Source: Bacteroidales bacterium
Lineage (GTDB): Bacteria; Bacteroidota; Bacteroidia; Bacteroidales; WCHB1-69
Reading direction: 5' to 3'
NCBI GenBank assembly: GCA_016285615.1
Contig: JAEERB010000034.1
Coordinates: 1 to 19,002 of the forward strand
Length of the DNA stretch: 19,002 bases
The notes beneath the pieces were generated by a model. That model was not told where the DNA came from, did no database searches, and worked only from the letters and a program-made list of their open reading frames with translations. The translations under genes were made by a program, and so were the position numbers. Shown in pieces: positions 13,588 to 19,002 of the stretch; position 1 is the first letter of the stretch; every line of letters starts with the position of its first letter.

Positions 13588-13932
13588 CTATTCTTTCTTA
13601 GCGGCAGCGTTGTTGTTGGCGGGTGCGTCTAATGAAACGGCGCTCTTCTCAATCTTCAAGCGGGTGCCGTCTTCCACTTCGATGATGAAAGTGGTTTCCT
13701 GTACATTGATGATTTTGCCGTGGATACCGCCAATGGTGACAATCTTGTCGCCACTCTTTAGGGCGTCTCTCATCTCTTGAATCTGTTTCTGCTTCTTTTG
13801 TTGCGGGCGAATCATGAAGAAATAGAAAACAACGAAGATAAGAAGGATGAAAATAAGGGTGGAACCCATGCCGCCGCCATTCTGAGCTTGTCCTTCAGTG
13901 GCCGGTTTGAATAATAAGAATAATGTGTTCAT
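13588..13932 (-). CDS. yajC: Sec translocase accessory protein YajC
   Basis: A 114-residue YajC, the small inner-membrane partner of SecDF-YidC in protein export. A short Gly-rich N terminus leads into one membrane helix (about residues 23-41, STLIFILLIFVVFYFFMI), then the family signature RPQQKKQKQIQEMRDALKSGDKIVTIGGIHGKI, a small beta domain (FIIEVEDGTRLKIEKSAVS) and a disordered Ala/Asn/Lys tail. Its length is standard. The gene stands between the DUF1573 gene, 170 bases upstream across a repeat region, and the coaE fusion, 75 bases downstream across a hairpin. The call is secure. Confidence 0.95.
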   Translation of the reverse strand: MNTLFLLFKPATEGQAQNGGGMGSTLIFILLIFVVFYFFMIRPQQKKQKQIQEMRDALKSGDKIVTIGGIHGKIINVQETTFIIEVEDGTRLKIEKSAVSLDAPANNNAAAKKE

Positions 13933-13964
13933 TGTGTTGGGGGATTATTATGTTGTGAAACTAA

Positions 13965-14100
13965 AGGATTTATGAAGTGAGAAGTGAGGAAGAGTTAAGG
14001 AGTTAAGAATTATAGAGTTATAGAATTATTGAATTATAGAATTATTGAATTATAGAATTATCAAGATTAAATATCTAAGATCTAACAACTAAAAACTAAA
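13965..14100. repeat. Quasi-repeat region with a 16-base tandem unit
   Basis: This 170-base spacer between the DUF1573 gene and yajC is almost wholly repeats. GAAGTGAGAAGTGAGGAAG comes first, then GAGTTAAGGAGTTAAG, then about three copies of AATTATAGAATTATTG (about 14008-14062), then CTAACAACTAAAAACTAAAG up to the DUF1573 stop codon. The CTAACAACTAAAAAC piece (14082-14096) is the reverse complement of 433-447. No promoter or gene is visible in it. Confidence 0.7.
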
Positions 14101-14102
14101 GT

Positions 14103-14576
14103 CTATTTATTGTTCGGCACAATCACATTCGCCGTGATGTAAATCATCGTACGAATAGGGTAAGTGTTTGCCGAGATGATGACCATATTTTTGGTAGGGC
14201 CTTTCTTGTTTTGGGAATCGAACGACACTTTAATCTGTCCTTTTTCGCCCGGCTTGATGGGGGCCTGAGGGGGCGTGGTGGTTGTACATCCGCAAGAGGC
14301 TTCCGCCGAAGTGATTATCAGATTCGACTTGCCAGTATTGGTAAAGGTGAACGTGTAGCTAAGCTTCTCACCTTGAATAACTTTTCCAAAATCGTGGGTG
14401 GTTTTCTCAAAAGTGATGACAGGCATATTCTTGGCCTCTTTTTTCGAAAGACCGTCAGCTGTGGCAGGATTGTGAATGTCCGAAGCGGTAATGTCGTTAT
14501 CGTGGCCATGGCGGTTGCAAGCTCCGGTGCCCACGAGAAGTCCTGCTATCAAAGTGATGAGAATCAGTCGTTTCAT
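14103..14576 (-). CDS. DUF1573 lipoprotein
   Basis: A 157-residue exported protein. Residues 1-20 (MKRLILITLIAGLLVGTGAC) look like a lipoprotein signal with Cys20 as the lipidated residue, although the -3 position is Thr rather than Leu. A charged, disordered spacer follows, then one DUF1573 domain: ITFEKTTHDFGKVIQGEKLSYTFTFTNTGKSNLIITSAEASCGCTTTTPPQAPIKPGEKGQIKVSFDS. This is an immunoglobulin-like fold related to ASH/MSP domains, with the typical ASCGC cysteines. It lies 11 bases after nusB, so the two share a transcript. DUF1573 proteins are abundant in Bacteroidota and their role is unknown; a periplasmic or surface binding role is only a guess. Confidence 0.88.
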   Translation of the reverse strand: MKRLILITLIAGLLVGTGACNRHGHDNDITASDIHNPATADGLSKKEAKNMPVITFEKTTHDFGKVIQGEKLSYTFTFTNTGKSNLIITSAEASCGCTTTTPPQAPIKPGEKGQIKVSFDSQNKKGPTKNMVIISANTYPIRTMIYITANVIVPNNK

Positions 14577-14587
14577 GATATTTTTGC

Positions 14588-15535
14588 TTAATTGTTGATG
14601 ATGCCGCGTCCCGTCTTGTGCAACTTGTCGGCTTGTTTTAAATCCATAACCAGCTTGTCCAAAATGCCGTTGATAAACAGGCCGCTCTTGGCTGAGCTGT
14701 AAGTCTTGGCCAATTCGATATATTCGTTGATGGTCACCTTGATGGGAATTTCCGGAAATTCTGTGAATTCGCAGAGTGCCATCTCCATCAGAATCTTGTC
14801 CAAAGTCATTACGCGTTCGGCTTCCCAGTTTTGCAACTTTTCTTCAATCATAGTGGCAAATTCCTGGTGGTGAATCATCGTCTGGCGGTAGAGTGTTTTG
14901 TAAAATTCACGGTCTTCGTCGTCTTTGTATAGCGGCGAAATCTCGCAATGGTCACCCTTCTGCTCCTTGAACGAGGCAATGTTTTTGTAGGTCATGAGCA
15001 GCGCTTCGTTGTAATCGTCGAACCAGTGCAGGTTTTTCTCTTCAAAATACCAATGCAGCAATTCGCTGTTGACAAAAACTTTCTCGATGATGTCCAGCAC
15101 AAACTGCTTGTCTTCGTGATAGCTGCGTTCTTCGCGGGCCATATACAGACCGTAAATCTCCGAGCTCTCTATTTCGTGGAACATCTGAACGATAAAATCT
15201 TTCTCGTTGGTCCACGAGATTTTATGCTCCTTCCACAGGATTTGAAGTTGCTTATTGTCTTCTATCTGGCTGATAATCAGATTGTCTGTAAACTTGGTGT
15301 TGGGGTGCAAGTCCTCGTAAGTGGGGAACATCTTGCCCTTAACATCCTCTTGCTTGTTAAGTCGGTAGCTCTTGATTTCGGTGAGTAGGGAAATGAAATA
15401 GAGAAATAACGTATAACAGCTTTCCACTGATTGTACCAATTTCTTCTCACCGCTGACAAGGTCTTCCTTGTCGTTCATCTCGGAGGCAAAAATTGCCTGC
15501 ATTGTCTTAGTCCTCAAATAACGTCTGCTAACCAT
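14588..15535 (-). CDS. nusB: Transcription antitermination factor NusB (long Bacteroidota form)
   Basis: A 315-residue NusB. NusB binds boxA RNA with NusE (ribosomal protein S10) and keeps polymerase from stopping in rRNA operons. The N terminus has RRYLRTKTMQAIFA, the usual RNA-binding start (R-R-x-R-x-x-A type). The C terminus carries the conserved domain: WEAERVMTLDKILMEMALCEFTEFPEIPIKVTINEYIELAKTYSSAKSGLFINGILDKL. The middle (about 50-210) is a helical insertion typical of Bacteroidota NusB, which are about twice the length of the E. coli protein. ATG 15535 follows a -7 box at 15559-15566. It heads the nusB-DUF1573-yajC-coaE set. The call is secure. Confidence 0.93.
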   Translation of the reverse strand: MVSRRYLRTKTMQAIFASEMNDKEDLVSGEKKLVQSVESCYTLFLYFISLLTEIKSYRLNKQEDVKGKMFPTYEDLHPNTKFTDNLIISQIEDNKQLQILWKEHKISWTNEKDFIVQMFHEIESSEIYGLYMAREERSYHEDKQFVLDIIEKVFVNSELLHWYFEEKNLHWFDDYNEALLMTYKNIASFKEQKGDHCEISPLYKDDEDREFYKTLYRQTMIHHQEFATMIEEKLQNWEAERVMTLDKILMEMALCEFTEFPEIPIKVTINEYIELAKTYSSAKSGLFINGILDKLVMDLKQADKLHKTGRGIINN

Positions 15536-15558
15536 AAGTTTCCTTTTGATTGAGGGTG

Positions 15559-15566
15559 CAAATTTA
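15559..15566 (-). promoter_or_regulatory. Candidate -7 promoter box for nusB
   Basis: On the minus strand this is TAAATTTG followed by CA, an exact TAnnTTTG match, 24 bases before the nusB ATG. The rest of the divergent spacer (15567-15728) is very T-rich on the plus strand. Near-matches TATCTTTT (15663-15670) and TATTTTTC (15689-15696) are possible -7 boxes for the surface protein gene, but neither is exact. Confidence 0.58.
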
Positions 15567-15728
15567 AGAAAAAATATTGTTTGTAATTTGTCTAAATAGA
15601 GGCGAAGAGCAAGAAAAAAATTGCATTTTTTTTTGATTTTTTTACATTCTATTGGATGTTTGTATCTTTTTTTTTATTTTTAAAGCCGTATTTTTCAAAA
15701 ATTGAAATATTCACCAAATCCCCATATT

Positions 15729-18700
15729 ATGAGAAAATTCTACTATTTGTTAAGTTTTCTTGTTGCAATGTTGTGGAGTTTTAACTCCTATGCACAAGAA
15801 GTGGTCACGTTGAAGTTCGAGGCCGAACATCAAGACCACAGTTATCAGCAACTGGATAGTATTATGGTGACCAACCTCACTCAAGGTTGGACCGAAGTGC
15901 TATACTATCCTGACACCATCCTGACAATGAATACGGTGGGCATTCACGGTTGGGAGAACGAGAAGGGCAGTGTGAAGTTGTATCAGAACGTTCCTAACCC
16001 GTTCAATGGTATCACCGATTTCAGATTGACGCTTCTGAACAAGGAGAAGGTTGACCTGGTGGTGTTCGACATCAACGGTAAGAAAGTGGCTGAGTATCAC
16101 AATACTTTGCCCAGTGGCGAACACCAGTTCCGCGCCACAATGAACACGCCGCAGACCTATCTGCTGAGTGCCGTAACCAAAAACGGCAATACTTCCATCA
16201 AGATGATTAACCTGAGCAATACTGGCGAACAGGCTCGTATTGAGTATGTTAGCAGTATGCCGTTAACCGTCGAAACCACTAAAAAACACACCAATAATCT
16301 GTTTGCGCAAGGCGACAATATGCAATATGTCGGCTATGCCACCCAGATTGACGGCTCGAAAGAGGCCACGGTTACACAGAAACAACAGGGTAGTGGTACC
16401 GTGACCTTCGTGTTCCCTAACGAAGAGATTCCTCCATACCTGACTGTCCGCACCGACAGCGCCTTCAACCTCACCTCGTCAACCGCCACTTTGAGTGGTA
16501 GCTGGAAAGCCCACAATATGACGGTGACAGAAGAAGGTTTCAACTGGAGACAAGCTAACGCAACTGAATGGAATACATTGACTTGCGATCATACCGATGC
16601 CGAATTTACCTTCGGTATTCGCAACCTGACCAAAGAGACCCAATATGTCTTCAAAGCCTACGCCATTGCCGAAGAAGAGTATTACTATGGCGAAGAGGTG
16701 ACTTTCACCACCACAGGAATCGTTCCTCCAACCGTTACCACCGATAGTGTGACCGACATCGACTACAACCGTGCTCATGTGTATGGTAGTTTTGCCAAAG
16801 GCGAAGAATCCGTAAAGAAAATCGGTTTTGAACTGCGCGAAGGTGCCGAATGGGTAAATATAAGATCGTTTATTGGTACTCAAATTACCTCGCCCTTTAA
16901 TTACGAAATGTTTGATTTGCAACAAAATACAAAGTATGCTGTGCGCGCATACGCTATTACGGAGTCCGACACCACTTATGCAGAACCAAAATATTTTACT
17001 ACGATGGCCATAACGCCTCCTGTTGTTAAGACATTGGAAGCAACAGAAATAGCTTCTGTAAAGGCTTTGCTGCATGGTACCTTTACCAAGACCTCGGAAG
17101 ATGTTACCGCTTGCGGTTTCCAATACAAAAAAGACAGCACCGATTCCTGGCTGGCCGTGGCTGCCACGTTGACACCAGAATTCTCGGCTTTGGCTACATC
17201 GCTGACGCCGAGCACCAAGTATGTGTTCAGAGCATACGCTCAAACAGCCTCTGACTTAGCTTACGGCGAAGAGTTGTCCTTCACTACGGTTGAGTATGTG
17301 ATGCCATCGATAGAAGCAGGTGAAGTTACCGACATTACCAACACATCAGCCACTGTTTCGGCTAAGCAGTCGAATGGCGCTGAGATCGTTGAACGTGGCT
17401 TTATCTACAGCTTATACCCCAACAGAACACTCAATAGCCATGCCACCTATCAGTTGATAGGTACTGTCAAGGACGGTTCAACCGAGGACGGCGTATTCCA
17501 AACCACGCTTTCGTTGATTCAGGGCGCGACATACTATGTGAGAGGCTATGCTAAAACTGCCGATATGGTGCTCTATACCGAAGATATGAAAGTGGTAATG
17601 CCGGATCCCGAAGGATTGGTTGATTGCGGTACCGTTACGGATGCAGATGGTAACGAATATAAAACAGTTCGTTTAGGTTCCAACTGCTGGATGCGCGAGA
17701 ACTTGCGCACCACTAAATATGCCGATGGTACACCTATTGAGTTCTATGACAGACCAACCATGACAAAGGTTTCCTTAGAGAAGGCTATGTACGAACCCTT
17801 TATCCAAAATAATGACACCATGCCTGCTGAGGTTTGCGGTTACTACTATGGTGTGGGCTTTATCAATGATGATAATGCAATCTGTCCTATCGGCTGGCGT
17901 GTTTCCACCATGGATGACTGGTGTGATTTGTTAAATTATGTAAGCGAGACTTACGCCAACAATGCTGCCGTTACTTGCAACACCAGCGGTAGAGGCTCTA
18001 TTGGTAACATCAGTTTGGCTTATCCGTTGGTTATACCACACTACTTTGGAAATTATGATATGGGCAAACCGCAACCCACCAGCAATGCTACGGGCTTCGG
18101 TTGGTTCTATGCAGGCAGTTTGAACGGCAATACTACATCATCCTATCCTAGATGTGAAGGTAGACACGATGCCTATTGGACTTCCACCAAGACTGGTAGC
18201 AACTGTCTGCCGTTCTTTATCCAAAATACTGGTTCTAATTTGCAACGCTACTATGAACCTGGTTGTCAGCTTTATGGTTACTTTGTTCGTTGCGTAAAGG
18301 AACCCGACCCAATATTGGGTGTTGTGAAGACAGAACCTATGAGCGATGTTACCTATTACTCGGCAACGGCTCATGGCAAGATCGTTTCCAATGGCTATAC
18401 CGCTGTTACAGAGCGTGGTTTCTGCTGGAATAACGATACGGCTCCCACTGTTGACAATCACAAAGTTATTGTAGAAGGTACTGAAAATGAATTCTCTACC
18501 GTGCTGAACGACTTGACCCACGAGACAACCTACTATGTTAGAGCTTACATGATTAACTCGGTGGGCATCAGCTACGGCGAGGATGTATCGTTCAAGACCC
18601 TCCCGCTGCCCGTAGAGCCTACAGTAACCACTGGCGAAGCTCATAACATCATGACCGATAGGGCTACTGTTGATGGTGAGGTTGTTAGCGATGGTGGCGA

Positions 18701-19002
18701 GGCTGTAACAGCACGTGGTATTTGCTATGCTACGACCGCAGCTCCTACTATCGAAGCATCTAGCGTAATCCCCAGTGGCGAGGGCTTGGGCTCTTTCTCC
18801 GTAGAATTGAGAGACCTTGTTGCAGGCCAGACCTACTACGCACGTGCCTACGCAACCAACAAGGTGGGTACCGCCTACGGTAATGAGATTACCTTCTCAC
18901 CGCTGGTAGTGGCTCAAAAGCCGACGGTTGTTACCCAATCGGTTGATAATATTATGGATATCAGAGCAACCGTTACCAGCGAGGTAACTGAAAGTGGCGG
19001 TG
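15729..19002 (+). CDS. Very large secreted surface protein with FN3-like repeats and a FISUMP domain (runs off the right edge)
   Basis: The first 1,091 codons of an exported protein; the frame is open to the edge with no stop. Residues 1-22 are a signal peptide (SYA/QE). Residues 81-162 resemble a Type IX secretion sorting domain: VKLYQNVPNPFNG, VDLVVFDINGKKVAEY, YLLSAV, SIKMINL, although such domains are normally C-terminal. Four divergent fibronectin-like repeats of about 95-105 residues follow (about 236-630), each ending in a YxxRAYA-like strand, YGE and FTT. A FISUMP (Fibrobacter succinogenes major paralogous) domain spans about 630-857: DADGNEYKTVRLGSNCWMREN, CPIGWRVSTMDDW, YWTSTKT, GYFVRCVK. 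Repeats 5 to 7 then resume in a more canonical form (ATVDGEVV, VTARGICYAT, TYYARAYATNKVGTAYG). Probably an adhesin or structural surface protein. No enzyme motif is visible. Confidence 0.88.
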   Translation, partial: MRKFYYLLSFLVAMLWSFNSYAQEVVTLKFEAEHQDHSYQQLDSIMVTNLTQGWTEVLYYPDTILTMNTVGIHGWENEKGSVKLYQNVPNPFNGITDFRLTLLNKEKVDLVVFDINGKKVAEYHNTLPSGEHQFRATMNTPQTYLLSAVTKNGNTSIKMINLSNTGEQARIEYVSSMPLTVETTKKHTNNLFAQGDNMQYVGYATQIDGSKEATVTQKQQGSGTVTFVFPNEEIPPYLTVRTDSAFNLTSSTATLSGSWKAHNMTVTEEGFNWRQANATEWNTLTCDHTDAEFTFGIRNLTKETQYVFKAYAIAEEEYYYGEEVTFTTTGIVPPTVTTDSVTDIDYNRAHVYGSFAKGEESVKKIGFELREGAEWVNIRSFIGTQITSPFNYEMFDLQQNTKYAVRAYAITESDTTYAEPKYFTTMAITPPVVKTLEATEIASVKALLHGTFTKTSEDVTACGFQYKKDSTDSWLAVAATLTPEFSALATSLTPSTKYVFRAYAQTASDLAYGEELSFTTVEYVMPSIEAGEVTDITNTSATVSAKQSNGAEIVERGFIYSLYPNRTLNSHATYQLIGTVKDGSTEDGVFQTTLSLIQGATYYVRGYAKTADMVLYTEDMKVVMPDPEGLVDCGTVTDADGNEYKTVRLGSNCWMRENLRTTKYADGTPIEFYDRPTMTKVSLEKAMYEPFIQNNDTMPAEVCGYYYGVGFINDDNAICPIGWRVSTMDDWCDLLNYVSETYANNAAVTCNTSGRGSIGNISLAYPLVIPHYFGNYDMGKPQPTSNATGFGWFYAGSLNGNTTSSYPRCEGRHDAYWTSTKTGSNCLPFFIQNTGSNLQRYYEPGCQLYGYFVRCVKEPDPILGVVKTEPMSDVTYYSATAHGKIVSNGYTAVTERGFCWNNDTAPTVDNHKVIVEGTENEFSTVLNDLTHETTYYVRAYMINSVGISYGEDVSFKTLPLPVEPTVTTGEAHNIMTDRATVDGEVVSDGGEAVTARGICYATTAAPTIEASSVIPSGEGLGSFSVELRDLVAGQTYYARAYATNKVGTAYGNEITFSPLVVAQKPTVVTQSVDNIMDIRATVTSEVTESGG

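Noticed and set aside
421..14100. The spacer repeats as a CRISPR array.
   Set aside because: Units are degenerate, too short and AT-rich, lack regular unique spacers and are scattered over 14 kb; no cas gene is present.
16479..17243. A 254-codon minus-strand open frame within the large surface protein.
   Set aside because: It lies opposite a continuous, well-matched plus-strand frame and resembles no known protein.

Overview
The window comes from a Bacteroidota chromosome, most likely a member of the Bacteroidales. The evidence is the gene families (Omp28-like lipoproteins, DUF3276/PUR, DUF5683, DUF3127, the long form of NusB, FISUMP and fibronectin-like surface repeats), -7 boxes of the TAnnTTTG type, and the near absence of Shine-Dalgarno sequences. 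Most of it is core chromosome rather than an island: I see no transposase, integrase, phage gene, CRISPR array, tRNA or rRNA.

Layout. (1) 1-1115, minus strand: the 5' part of a family 2 glycosyltransferase that runs off the left edge, and a YqgE/AlgH protein. (2) 1200-6257, plus strand: a PP-loop protein that looks like the muramyl-peptide glutamate epimerase MurL, a guanine deaminase, a DUF3276 PUR-domain nucleic-acid-binding protein, the chromosome partition pair parA-parB, a DUF5683 membrane protein and a small DUF3784 membrane protein. (3) 6327-9035, minus strand: a tightly packed operon read as DUF3127 OB-fold protein, NlpC/P60 endopeptidase, GNAT acetyltransferase and MltG. (4) 9097-10074, minus strand: an MlaD/MCE lipid-transport protein. 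(5) 10409-12148, plus strand: two tandem Omp28-type lipoproteins with a CGYC motif, closed by a strong intrinsic terminator. (6) 12166-15535, minus strand: nusB, a DUF1573 lipoprotein, yajC, and a single reading frame joining dephospho-CoA kinase (CoaE) to a nitroreductase. (7) 15729 to the right edge, plus strand: the first 1,091 codons of a very large secreted protein with a sorting-domain-like module near its N terminus, fibronectin-like repeats and a FISUMP domain inserted in the repeat array.

How the genes fit together. Several products act on the cell envelope or peptidoglycan: the MurL-like epimerase, MltG, the NlpC/P60 peptidase, MlaD, YajC, the Omp28 proteins and the surface protein. 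ParA/ParB with the PUR protein handle the chromosome, and nusB/yajC/coaE form a housekeeping cluster.

I do not see a clear new defence or biosynthetic system. The observations most worth a second look are the CoaE-nitroreductase fusion, a dispersed family of AT-rich repeats that often begin at stop codons, the sorting-like domain at the wrong end of the large surface protein, and the MurL-like gene in this lineage.
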